Shown: positions 8,747 through 16,731 of the stretch, piece after piece | Numbering within the stretch: position 1 is the first letter of the stretch | Layout: each line of letters begins with the position of its first letter | Assembly: GCF_031010195.1 (NCBI RefSeq) | Contig: NZ_JAUAMC010000003.1 | Span: forward strand, 124,001-188,000 | Length of the DNA: 64,000 bases | From: Halomonas sp. SpR8 | Lineage (GTDB): Bacteria; Pseudomonadota; Gammaproteobacteria; Pseudomonadales; Halomonadaceae | Direction of reading: 5' to 3' | The notes under the pieces: model-generated | The model's database searches: none | The model's input: only the letters and a program-made list of their open reading frames with translations | Told to the model about the DNA's origin: nothing | Translations under genes and position numbers: made by a program

Positions 8747-9763
8747 TCAATCAGTAGCATCAGAGGCGATACTGGGCATTCGCCGCTCTAGCGCTTCATC
8801 CGCTAAGTGGCGCCCTAAGCGGATCAACTCCCTACCCCGGTGGAATTCATAGGTACTACAAACGGTTTTAGGGATTTCAATCAGCACATCCGGCGGGTAA
8901 CCCGCCACCTTATACTTGGCCAGCGCCGCCTGGGTAATATCAAACGACTCCAAAATCATGTCGAGCTTGCTCCACTCGCGCTTACCGCGCGCTTCGGTGG
9001 TCTCTTCAAGCTCATCTTCTTCAGCCTCACCGTTTGCTCCCAGTCCACTCCACAGTTTGCGAGTAGCCGTGCGCACATCGTCTATCCAGTTACCCATGCG
9101 CTGCTCAGTGTCGATCTCTTTTTTAGTGCGACTGTCGGCGGCCGTTGCCTCGTCGGGCAATAGCTCCTCCAGGGTGACCGGCAGCGGACTATGCGCAGTC
9201 ACGTTAACCGCCACCACAAAATCCGCTTGATGGGCGGCTACCACCGGCATGATAGGTAGCGGATTAAGTAGACCGCCATCTACCAACACCTGCTCCCCCA
9301 AATGCACCGGCGTAATCACGCCCGGTACGGCAATCGAGGCGCGAATCGCCTGTAGTAGTGGACCGTTTTGAAACCACACTTCCCGCTGGCGTACTAAATC
9401 CGTCGCCACAGTCGTGATCGGGATCGCCAGGTCTTCGATTAAGATATCGCCCACCAACACTTCCAGCTTACTCATCACCTTGCTGGCGCGCATTGCGCCC
9501 ATTGGGCTCCAGGTGACGTCAACCAGCTTAAGCACATCGAGATAATCCAAGTTACACACCCAGTCGCGATACTCCGGTAGCTTGCCTGCGGCATAAATTC
9601 CGCCAATCAGCGCGCCCATTGAGCATCCTGACACGGCAATAATCTCAAAACCACGCGCTTCTAACGCTTCAATAACGCCGATATGGGCATAACCGCGGGC
9701 ACCGCCACTACCCAGCACTAGCGCGACTCTATTGCCGCCACTCAAGTGGGCCAGTTCATTCAT
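8747..9763 (-). CDS. patatin-like phospholipase/esterase (RssA-like)
   Basis: This is a patatin-family serine hydrolase with a Ser-Asp dyad. The oxyanion loop is LGSGGARGYAHIG, the nucleophile is Ser48 in SGCSMGA, and the dyad aspartate is in VDGGLLNPLP. The chosen ATG has GAGAGGGAAG upstream; a longer frame of 14 codons lacks support. The 338-residue protein has an acidic insert around GLGANGEAEEDELEETTEA before its C-terminal part. It lies 22 bases downstream of an alpha/beta hydrolase gene and is probably cotranscribed. The substrate is unknown. Confidence 0.88.
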   Translation of the reverse strand: MNELAHLSGGNRVALVLGSGGARGYAHIGVIEALEARGFEIIAVSGCSMGALIGGIYAAGKLPEYRDWVCNLDYLDVLKLVDVTWSPMGAMRASKVMSKLEVLVGDILIEDLAIPITTVATDLVRQREVWFQNGPLLQAIRASIAVPGVITPVHLGEQVLVDGGLLNPLPIMPVVAAHQADFVVAVNVTAHSPLPVTLEELLPDEATAADSRTKKEIDTEQRMGNWIDDVRTATRKLWSGLGANGEAEEDELEETTEARGKREWSKLDMILESFDITQAALAKYKVAGYPPDVLIEIPKTVCSTYEFHRGRELIRLGRHLADEALERRMPSIASDATD

Positions 9764-9785
9764 ATAATCTTCCCTCTCAATACGT

Positions 9786-10688
9786 TCAGCGCAGCTGGCT
9801 ACCATCCCAATGGCCGACGATTACGGTGGCGACTTTCTCCACGGCGCGAGGTTCCAAGTGCAAATGGTGGCCGCCACTCAGCACATGGCGGGTTAACGCA
9901 TTGACTGCTTGACGCGCCTGAACCGCCCAAGCGCGTTCGCCCAAAATCCCCTGCTCGCCTTCTATCAATAATACCGGTGCATTAATTTCTGCCAATAGAG
10001 CCAGCACCTGCTCGGGGGTAAAACGCACCAAGGATGGTTTTAGCAGCCGACTATCGGTACGCATTTGCACATGTCCGTCAGCGGTAGGCTGGGTATTGCG
10101 TTCCACTAGCGGGGTCGCCGTCATGCTATCCACGGGCGTCACGCCGCCTGCCACGCGCGCGGCAACAGCGTTTTCGATATCCGGGTAGCGCGGTGCACGT
10201 GAACGTGGTCGGCGGTAGGCATTCAGACCTTTGCGCAGTTGGCTGGCGGTCTCTTCAACAGGTGTATTGAGCGCCCCCAAGCCATCGATTAGCGTTAGCC
10301 GCTCAACACGCTCCGGCAGTGAAGCGGCAAGCAAGCAAGCAACCGCCGCCCCCATCGAGTGGGCAATCAAGCTGGCTTGCTCAAGGCCAAGCGATTCCAT
10401 CACATCGAGCACGTCATTGCAGTAGTCCCACAACGCATAATCAGCGCCTGCCGGCGCGTGTGACGAATGCCCATGGCCACGAAAATCCACTGCCACAATA
10501 CGAATACCCAACGCCTCGACCAATCGCGGGGCTAAACGTGAAAAACTGGCTGCGTTATCCAGCCAGCCGTGCAGGGCGAGCCAAGTGGGAGCATCCGTTC
10601 GGCCCCAGCTCAGCGCGGCAAGGCGCCCCTGAGCAAGAGAAAGCGGCTGCGCCGTAGCGCGCGCGGCCGTAGAGCTAGATTGAGGCAT
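9786..10688 (-). CDS. alpha/beta-fold hydrolase
   Basis: This 300-residue protein has the alpha/beta hydrolase layout: an HG oxyanion motif at residues 40-41 (ALHGWLDNA), the DFRGHGHS turn, nucleophile Ser111 in LIAHSMGAA, and a C-terminal histidine in GGHHLHLEP. The ATG beginning MPQSSS has AGGA nine bases upstream; an in-frame TTG three codons earlier is an alternative. It is upstream of the patatin-like gene, so the two may form a lipid or ester hydrolysis unit. The substrate cannot be told from sequence. Confidence 0.88.
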   Translation of the reverse strand: MPQSSSTAARATAQPLSLAQGRLAALSWGRTDAPTWLALHGWLDNAASFSRLAPRLVEALGIRIVAVDFRGHGHSSHAPAGADYALWDYCNDVLDVMESLGLEQASLIAHSMGAAVACLLAASLPERVERLTLIDGLGALNTPVEETASQLRKGLNAYRRPRSRAPRYPDIENAVAARVAGGVTPVDSMTATPLVERNTQPTADGHVQMRTDSRLLKPSLVRFTPEQVLALLAEINAPVLLIEGEQGILGERAWAVQARQAVNALTRHVLSGGHHLHLEPRAVEKVATVIVGHWDGSQLR

Positions 10689-10805
10689 ATTTAACAATCC
10701 TAAAGAAACAGCGTCACCCGCAAGATGACGGCGTAGGCTTCAAACGGTACCATGCCGGGCGTAATGCTTCTGCCTCTTTTCCCTCCACGCTCATTTGGTA
10801 CCGTT

Positions 10806-10898
10806 ATGAAACCACACCGCGATACCCGCACCCGTAATCTGGTCTTTTTTATTGCTGTCATCAGCGCCATCGTCGTTGGCTTCTGGATTACGAAATAG
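10806..10898 (+). CDS. possible 30-residue single-pass membrane peptide
   Basis: An ATG-to-TAG frame encodes a basic N-terminus (MKPHRDTRTRN) followed by about 17 hydrophobic residues (LVFFIAVISAIVVGFW) and ITK at the end. This is the form of a small inner-membrane protein with the positive end inside. It fills an otherwise empty gap between two leftward genes and is on the opposite strand. No strong ribosome-binding site is visible, so translation is uncertain. Confidence 0.4.
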   Translation: MKPHRDTRTRNLVFFIAVISAIVVGFWITK

Positions 10899-10916
10899 GC
10901 GATTAGTGATCCACCA

Positions 10917-13487
10917 TTAGGCTTCGCCGAGCAGACCCAGACTGGCTGCCGGCGCCTGACGGCGCAGCCCCCGTGAAAGCGCATGGCCGATGACACCAAT
11001 CAGCACCGCTCCGCCCGCGGGGAGTAAAATCCACAGCCCTAGGTGAAACCGCGGGGTTAGATCCAACAAGTAGATGTAAAGCGTCGCCGTGGTCAGCTCT
11101 GCCAGTACCGCCCCCATCAACCCACTGGCAAAACCTAACAGCGCATATTCAGCCCCCTGCACCCGCGAAATCATTTGGCTGCCTGCGCCAAATACACGCA
11201 GCAGACCGCTTTCGTGGGCGCGCACCGGGCGGCTTGCGGTGAGCGCGGCATACAGCACGCTAACGCCCGCCAACAGCACCAACGCGAGTACCAACTCCAC
11301 CGCCCGGGTAACCTGGGCGAGCACATCCCGCACCTGGCCTAAAATGGCGTCTACATTAAGCAGCGAGACCCCAGGAAAGTCAGTGATCAGCTCACGTATC
11401 AGCCCCTGCTCTGCTTCAGGCAGGTGGAAGGCGGTGATGTAACTATGCCCAAACTGCTCCAGTACGCCCGGTGGAAAGATAACGAAGAAATTAGGCTGAA
11501 AGCTATCCCAATTTAGGCTGCGCAAGCTGGTAATTTGGGTAGCGATTTCGTCACTACCTACCGAGAATGTCATCTCGTCACCAATGTCCAACCCAAGCCT
11601 TTCAGCCAACCCATCTTCCATCGAGATAGGCACCGGAGCCGCTTGAGGCTTTGTCTCGACGGCGCCCATCCAGCCTTGACTCTCTTGTTTGTCTGCTTGC
11701 GAGGCTGAGAACCACTCCCCGGCGACCACCTCATTGCCTTCGGGTAGCTCTGATTGCCAGGTAAGGTTGAGCTCGCGACGCAGTGAGTTATCGCCCCGCG
11801 CATCTGCAGGCACTGCGTCTCGAGGTGACTGGCCATTAATGCCGATGACACGCCCGCGCACCATGGGATATAGCGTGCTTTGGGTTTCCACCCGCGGTGA
11901 AACCGCTGCTTCAAAAGGGTCACGTTCGGAAGGCTGAATATTGATTGCGAAGTAGTTGGGGGTGTTCTCAGGCAGTTGGTCCTGCCAAGTGCTGAGCAGG
12001 TCGCCACGCACTAGCACGATCATCGCCATGGCAAAGAAAGTGACCGAAAATGCGAGCAGTTGCCCCAGCCCCGCTTGCCGACGCCGAGCCAACTGGCGAC
12101 CGCCTAAACGCAGCGCCTGGGACCACTCACTGCGCCCGGAAAACCGCTGTACGACGCGCAGCAAACCGCTAAGCATCAGCGCACTGATCACCCACAGCAC
12201 GCCCAATAACAGCCCGCCACCGATCAGCAACGCAATAGCCAACGGCAGGCTACCGGAGTAGAGCCATAGTAGCCCGCCAAACACGATACTCGCCACGCCG
12301 ACCACCAGCCAAGCCGAAGGCGGCAGCGGATCCAGCTCACGGCGCAGCACTTTTAACGCACTGACGCGTTTAATGCGCAGTAGCGTTGGCCCTGCAAACC
12401 CGACCAAAACGGCTAAAGCGGTAAATACTCCTAACCCCAGCGGCATGAAGCCAGGCGGCGGCAGCGTCATAGGCAGAAAGCTCACCAACAGCCAGATCAG
12501 TACCGCCTGGCCAATCAGTCCGAGCAGCGCGCCGATGACCGCCGCTACTAGCGCTAAGCCCATCAGCTGCAGCGCAAAAATCGTTACTAGCTGGCGCTGG
12601 CTAGCACCAAAGCAGCGCAGTAGCGCGGCGGTATCCAGATGACGCTCCACATAGCGGCGGGTAGACATCGCCACCGCTACGCCCGCCAGCAGTACCGCCG
12701 CTAGTCCGGCTAAGCCAAGATAACTTTCAGCTCGCTGTAGCGCATTGCCCAACTGGGGCCGGTCTACGCGTACATCACGGACTTCGACACCGTCGCGTCG
12801 CAGCTCTTCAAGCAGGCCTTGCACTTGATCCAGCGCAGCAGGAGGGCCTGCGGCTAAAATTTCAAACTCAATTCGCGAGCCTTCTTGAACAAGGCCAGTG
12901 GCCTCAACATCCGCTGTGTTCATCATCAAGCGCGGATTAAAATTGCCAAAACCGCCGGACTGATCCGCTTCACGCTCAATAATCCCGCTAACGATCAGTT
13001 CGGTTTGCCCCACTTGCACGCGATCGCCCAACTCTATATCGACCAGTTCCATTAAACGCGGATCGGCCCATGCCTCTCCAGGCGGTGGGCCAGAGGCAAT
13101 TTGTTCAATCCCATTGCCAAAATCGACATGGGAAACGCCGTAGTGAGGGTAAACATCATCGACCGCTTTTAGGCTGGCGGGTTGAAACCGCTCGCCGCGG
13201 CTAATCATCGAGACTAGGTCAACTTGGTCACTCAGCACAAAGCCGGCACTCTCAAGGCGCTCCCGCATCTCCATTGAAAACGGATCACGCTGTTCTAGCA
13301 CAAGATCGCCACCCAGCATCTGGCCTGCCTGGCGCTCCAAGCCGCGCTCTAAACGATCAAGGAAAAACGCAATCATGGTAGAAGCCGCCACGGCTAATAC
13401 CAGGGCGATAAAGAGTGCACGTACATCAGCAGCGCGCAGGTCTCGCCTGAGACTGCGCATTGCCAGCCGCCAGTTCACATCGCTCAT
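10917..13487 (-). CDS. ybbP: ABC exporter permease, FtsX family (YbbP-like)
   Basis: This large integral membrane protein has an N-terminal membrane anchor, a big periplasmic domain, four central hydrophobic segments, a second periplasmic domain and C-terminal segments, the duplicated FtsX/MacB-like layout. At 856 residues it is slightly longer than E. coli YbbP. The ATG overlaps the stop of the ATPase gene ybbA by four bases (ATGA) and has AGGAG upstream, so the two are translationally coupled. With tesA next door the order matches E. coli ybbP-ybbA-tesA. The substrate is unknown; lipid-related export is only a guess from the tesA neighbour. Confidence 0.88.
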   Translation of the reverse strand: MSDVNWRLAMRSLRRDLRAADVRALFIALVLAVAASTMIAFFLDRLERGLERQAGQMLGGDLVLEQRDPFSMEMRERLESAGFVLSDQVDLVSMISRGERFQPASLKAVDDVYPHYGVSHVDFGNGIEQIASGPPPGEAWADPRLMELVDIELGDRVQVGQTELIVSGIIEREADQSGGFGNFNPRLMMNTADVEATGLVQEGSRIEFEILAAGPPAALDQVQGLLEELRRDGVEVRDVRVDRPQLGNALQRAESYLGLAGLAAVLLAGVAVAMSTRRYVERHLDTAALLRCFGASQRQLVTIFALQLMGLALVAAVIGALLGLIGQAVLIWLLVSFLPMTLPPPGFMPLGLGVFTALAVLVGFAGPTLLRIKRVSALKVLRRELDPLPPSAWLVVGVASIVFGGLLWLYSGSLPLAIALLIGGGLLLGVLWVISALMLSGLLRVVQRFSGRSEWSQALRLGGRQLARRRQAGLGQLLAFSVTFFAMAMIVLVRGDLLSTWQDQLPENTPNYFAINIQPSERDPFEAAVSPRVETQSTLYPMVRGRVIGINGQSPRDAVPADARGDNSLRRELNLTWQSELPEGNEVVAGEWFSASQADKQESQGWMGAVETKPQAAPVPISMEDGLAERLGLDIGDEMTFSVGSDEIATQITSLRSLNWDSFQPNFFVIFPPGVLEQFGHSYITAFHLPEAEQGLIRELITDFPGVSLLNVDAILGQVRDVLAQVTRAVELVLALVLLAGVSVLYAALTASRPVRAHESGLLRVFGAGSQMISRVQGAEYALLGFASGLMGAVLAELTTATLYIYLLDLTPRFHLGLWILLPAGGAVLIGVIGHALSRGLRRQAPAASLGLLGEA

Positions 13488-14434
13488 GGCGTCTCCTCTT
13501 CATTGGTCACCGCTGAGGGCACAAAGGGCTCCAGTCGACCATGATCCAAACGCAAGCAGCGGTCACAGCGCCGCGCCAAGGCATGATCGTGGGTGACCAA
13601 AATAAGCGTAGTGCCCGCCTCGCGATTAAGAGTGAAGAGCAGATCAATAATTTGCCCGCCGGTATCAGGGTCGAGATTGCCGGTTGGTTCATCGGCAAAT
13701 ACCAGTTCAGGGTCGGCCACGAAAGCGCGAGCAACGGCAACACGCTGCTGCTCACCGCCGGAAAGCTGTTTGGGTAAATGATCCACGCGTTCACCCAGCC
13801 CCACTCGCGCTAACCACTGCGCGGCAGTTTGCGTTTCTCCAGCGCGGGGTGACAGTTCAAGCGGGAGCATGACGTTTTCAAGCGCGCTCAAGGTAGGTAA
13901 TAGCTGAAAGTTCTGAAATACAAAACCTACCCGCCCAGCGCGCAATGCTGCACGCCCATCTTCATCCAAACGACTCAGCGCGTGACCGAATAGCGTTAGT
14001 TCACCGTCGCTAGGTGTATCGAGGCCTGCTAGCAGACCCAGCAGCGTCGATTTACCCGCACCGCTTTTACCCAGAATAGCGACACTTTCCCCCGCCGCTA
14101 CGCTTAGCGACAGGTCGTGTAAGATAGTCAGTGAGCGTTCCCCGCTAGTCACTTTTTTCGACAGCTTTTCAGCGTGCAATACTGACTGCTTAGCCATGTT
14201 TTGAGAAACAGCTTGGTGGGCAGCATGGGGAACATCGCTACCCGTTTGGCTGTCGGTAAGGGACTGGCGATCGCTCTGAGGTGGCACGCTCGACATTGAT
14301 TTATCAATAGATGAATTGGCGGTTTTATCTGAGGAGCCTGGATTTGACGGGCCTGGTTTTGAAGAGTCTGGATTTGAAGGGCCTGATTTTGAAGAGTCTG
14401 GATTTGAAGAGCTTTGACTTGAGGAGTAAGACAT
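13484..14434 (-). CDS. ybbA: ABC exporter ATP-binding protein (YbbA-like) with extended N-terminus
   Basis: The ATPase core has Walker [10 protein letters not shown], signature [15 protein letters not shown], Walker [13 protein letters not shown] and the H-loop VTHD, and would energise the YbbP permease. The core begins near [13 protein letters not shown] at 14197, which fits the about 228-residue E. coli protein. Upstream in frame is an 80-residue Ser/Pro/Asn-rich stretch of pentapeptide repeats. No start has a strong ribosome site; the one at 14434 has a distant GGGA and its ATG shares the bases CATG with the divergent tesA start. If translation starts at 14197 the repeats are untranslated leader instead. 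Confidence 0.85.
   Translation of the reverse strand: MSYSSSQSSSNPDSSKSGPSNPDSSKPGPSNPGSSDKTANSSIDKSMSSVPPQSDRQSLTDSQTGSDVPHAAHQAVSQNMAKQSVLHAEKLSKKVTSGERSLTILHDLSLSVAAGESVAILGKSGAGKSTLLGLLAGLDTPSDGELTLFGHALSRLDEDGRAALRAGRVGFVFQNFQLLPTLSALENVMLPLELSPRAGETQTAAQWLARVGLGERVDHLPKQLSGGEQQRVAVARAFVADPELVFADEPTGNLDPDTGGQIIDLLFTLNREAGTTLILVTHDHALARRCDRCLRLDHGRLEPFVPSAVTNEEETP
14334..14423. repeat. 15-base tandem repeat, six units, ending at the tesA ribosome site
   Basis: Six 15-base units with consensus GAGYCTGGATTTGAA run head to tail. Units three and five are identical (GAGTCTGGATTTGAA), and units two and four differ at one base. The last unit is degenerate and ends in the GAG that forms half of the tesA Shine-Dalgarno sequence GAGGAG. 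On the other strand the array encodes SSNPD/GPSNP-type pentapeptides in the possible N-terminal extension of YbbA. Confidence 0.85.
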
Positions 14435-15137
14435 GAAGCGTGGCATCCCTGTGGCATGGCATGGACTGAACCGCATGGTAACCGGCTGGCTGGTGCTACT
14501 GATAGTCACCTTTGCCTCTGGATCTATCAACGCAGAGACTGTCAGTAACGACAAGACAGTCAATACTGACAGTGGCCCCACCCTGCTGGTAATGGGCGAC
14601 AGCTTAAGCGCCGCCTACGGTATTGAGCGTGAAGAGGGATGGGTGACTTTGCTGGCTGAGCGTTTAGACGGCGACGCACAGGTGATTAATGCCAGCATTA
14701 GTGGTGAAACCACATCCGGAGGTCTACAACGGTTTACTGAAGTTATCGGACAGCGGCAGCCGGATATTGTTCTACTTGAATTAGGCGGCAATGATGGTTT
14801 GCGCGGTTTAGCCCCCAATCAAATGCAGGCGAATTTAGCCAGTATGATTGAGCAGAGCCAAGAGTCAGGCGCTGAGGTACTGCTGTTAGGTATCGATATT
14901 CCGCCTAACTACGGGCAAGCGTATCGTGATGCGTTCACCGGCGTTTTCCATTCCCTGGCGGACGAATATGACATTCCGCTGGTGCCTTTCTTACTTGAAA
15001 ATATCGCCTTAGAAAAAAACCTCATGCAGAGCGACGGCATTCACCCGACGGCCGATGCGCAGCCGATTATTCTAGACAATGTCTGGCCAGCACTTGAGCC
15101 ACTATTGGAACCCCACTATCAAGCAGAGTTTAATTAG
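14433..15137 (+). CDS. tesA: periplasmic GDSL esterase / acyl-CoA thioesterase I
   Basis: TesA is an SGNH hydrolase (thioesterase I/protease I/lysophospholipase L1). Block I is MGDSLSAAYG with the catalytic serine, block III is GGNDGLRG with the oxyanion asparagine, and block V is SDGIHPTADAQP with the Asp-His pair. A hydrophobic signal segment (WLVLLIVTFASG) ending near SINAE predicts export to the periplasm. At 234 residues it is a little longer than the E. coli protein because of a linker after the signal peptide. GAGGAG lies six bases before the ATG. Confidence 0.95.
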   Translation: MKRGIPVAWHGLNRMVTGWLVLLIVTFASGSINAETVSNDKTVNTDSGPTLLVMGDSLSAAYGIEREEGWVTLLAERLDGDAQVINASISGETTSGGLQRFTEVIGQRQPDIVLLELGGNDGLRGLAPNQMQANLASMIEQSQESGAEVLLLGIDIPPNYGQAYRDAFTGVFHSLADEYDIPLVPFLLENIALEKNLMQSDGIHPTADAQPIILDNVWPALEPLLEPHYQAEFN

Positions 15138-15145
15138 TACTAACG

Positions 15146-15190
15146 AAAAGCTGTTTATTTACTTTTTACACGGGTGGTTAAATAGCTTTT
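15146..15190. terminator. possible terminator between convergent tesA and bcsZ
   Basis: AAAAGCTGTTTA and TAAATAGCTTTT pair over 12 positions with one G-T pair, around a 21-base loop. A and T tracts flank both sides. The large loop lowers confidence, but the site lies exactly between two convergent stop codons. Confidence 0.4.
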
Positions 15191-15202
15191 TACAATAAAA
15201 CG

Positions 15203-16207
15203 TTAACGCATATCTTCTGCCATATGCGCTAACATAAGAAGAGTTGCCGAAAAATAGTCGTCCTGGGGCTGAGGAATTGAACTAGGCAGCGTTTCGCCAC
15301 GGACATAGGCTCTTACCGCATCCACTCCACGGGAAATCGGATATTCAGCACGCTCATCACTTACCACATCCACCCAAGCTGGGGCTGGCTGGTGAGCAGG
15401 GTCATTCCAAAAAGCCGTAATACTGCCAAGACCACTGGCCTCCTCACGCCCACCCCAAACAAAATAAAGCGGGATGCGAACGGCATCAAAGCTGAATCTT
15501 GGCGCCCAATTAGCTGCTGGCGCTAACTCACCCTGCTGATTAATCTGAACCCAATCCGTCGGTAGTAGATAGGCACCGAACCGTGATTGATCCAGCAATT
15601 CAACGCCGTCATTAATCAGGCGGTCCCAGAGCTCATTCGGTTCAATTTCAGAAAAGTCTTGTAACGCGGGAATGAACCAATATGAGAGGTTAATATCCGC
15701 TTCTTCTTCACGCTGAAAACCTTCAATCCCTGGCAGTAGCACCTGAAAACCAGCAACTTCGTAAATAAGATTGTCTAAAACAGCGCTTCGAATGCTTTTA
15801 GAAGCACTTGCATAATTGGCGCTGTTCCAACGTTCTGAAGCTAAATATAATGCCCACGCAATAAATAGATCGCCGTCAGTTGCGTTGTTAAGATCACGCA
15901 CTGCTGGCTTTTCACGTGGATCATATCTCCAAGAGAAAAGGGATACATCTGGTCGACTAAGATGACGACGTGTCCACCCCCATATTTCATCAAAGGTTTT
16001 TTGATCATTATAATGCTGAGCTAGCATCATGCCCCACCCTTGGCCTTCCGAGTGACTGATATTATGGTTACCTGTGTCAATCACCCTCCCCTCTGCACTA
16101 ACGAAGCGCTCACGATAGATACCCCAAGCAGAGTCAGCTTGAGCTGCACTTGCGCTGACAAACAAACAGATTATAAGCCCAACGCGTAACGTAAACCGGT
16201 TCAACAT
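15203..16207 (-). CDS. bcsZ: endo-beta-1,4-glucanase of the cellulose operon (GH8)
   Basis: BcsZ is a periplasmic glycoside hydrolase family 8 cellulase that trims nascent cellulose. A signal peptide covers about residues 1-24 (LIICLFVSASAAQA). The catalytic acid is Glu54 in HSEGQGWGMML and the base is Asp241 in SFDAVRIPLY, equivalent to E. coli Glu55 and Asp243. The 334 residues are near the usual 368. It is the last gene of the leftward bcs operon, 44 bases after bcsD. Confidence 0.93.
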   Translation of the reverse strand: MLNRFTLRVGLIICLFVSASAAQADSAWGIYRERFVSAEGRVIDTGNHNISHSEGQGWGMMLAQHYNDQKTFDEIWGWTRRHLSRPDVSLFSWRYDPREKPAVRDLNNATDGDLFIAWALYLASERWNSANYASASKSIRSAVLDNLIYEVAGFQVLLPGIEGFQREEEADINLSYWFIPALQDFSEIEPNELWDRLINDGVELLDQSRFGAYLLPTDWVQINQQGELAPAANWAPRFSFDAVRIPLYFVWGGREEASGLGSITAFWNDPAHQPAPAWVDVVSDERAEYPISRGVDAVRAYVRGETLPSSIPQPQDDYFSATLLMLAHMAEDMR

Positions 16208-16251
16208 TTTCGGTTAGTCCTTTAAATGTGCAGCTCCATTATCAAAAGCCG

Positions 16252-16731
16252 CTAACGACCATAGAGGAAAGTGCATTCACGCTGCTCTAGATTACGGCTA
16301 ACACATCTGATGGGTACATCTGAATCTCCACCCTGCTGTTGCAGCCATCCTTTATACACGCCTTCTAACAATGCGGACATTGCTAGCAAACTAGCATCGA
16401 GGCGCTCTTGAGACGAGCCCGGTACGGGGCACGCAGCATGACAAATACGCATTGTTTGATTCTCGGCCATTATGCTCGCCCATCCCCAATCCATAAGGTC
16501 TAATTGCTCGTTCACGGCTAGCTCCAGACGCTCTAGCGTAGCGCACTCGCCGATAGGCCTTTCGGAGGCTATTCGACTACCAATATGGCGCCAAAAGCCA
16601 GAGGATTCCTCTTTACCTGCACTATTTGAGAGTTCATCGAAAACCAGTTCTAAAAAAAGCCGCCACTGGATACTACAGTGACGCTTAGCATAATAATCTA
16701 AATGCTGGGTGTGTTTATCTGGCTCGTTCAC
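16252..16731 (-). CDS. bcsD: cellulose synthase subunit D
   Basis: BcsD forms a periplasmic octameric channel that aligns glucan chains in bacteria making crystalline cellulose ribbons. The segments SSGFWRHIGSRIA, LELAVNEQLDLMDWGWASI, LLEGVYKGWL and the ending CTFLYGR match the family pattern (GWGW, EGLY..W, F.FGR). I chose GTG as start because GGAG lies just upstream; an in-frame TTG four codons earlier has no ribosome site. The product is 159 residues (Komagataeibacter 156). The start overlaps the bcsC stop by 17 bases. Confidence 0.9.
   Translation of the reverse strand: MNEPDKHTQHLDYYAKRHCSIQWRLFLELVFDELSNSAGKEESSGFWRHIGSRIASERPIGECATLERLELAVNEQLDLMDWGWASIMAENQTMRICHAACPVPGSSQERLDASLLAMSALLEGVYKGWLQQQGGDSDVPIRCVSRNLEQRECTFLYGR

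Noticed and set aside
10700-10999. A 99-residue minus-strand open frame
   Set aside because: It overlaps the 3' end of ybbP in another frame, has an arginine-rich shadow-like composition and lacks a ribosome-binding site.
14149-14457. A 102-residue frame rich in [10 protein letters not shown] repeats
   Set aside because: It is another reading frame of the 15-base repeat array; the repeat pattern arises from the DNA repeat and there is no ribosome-binding site.
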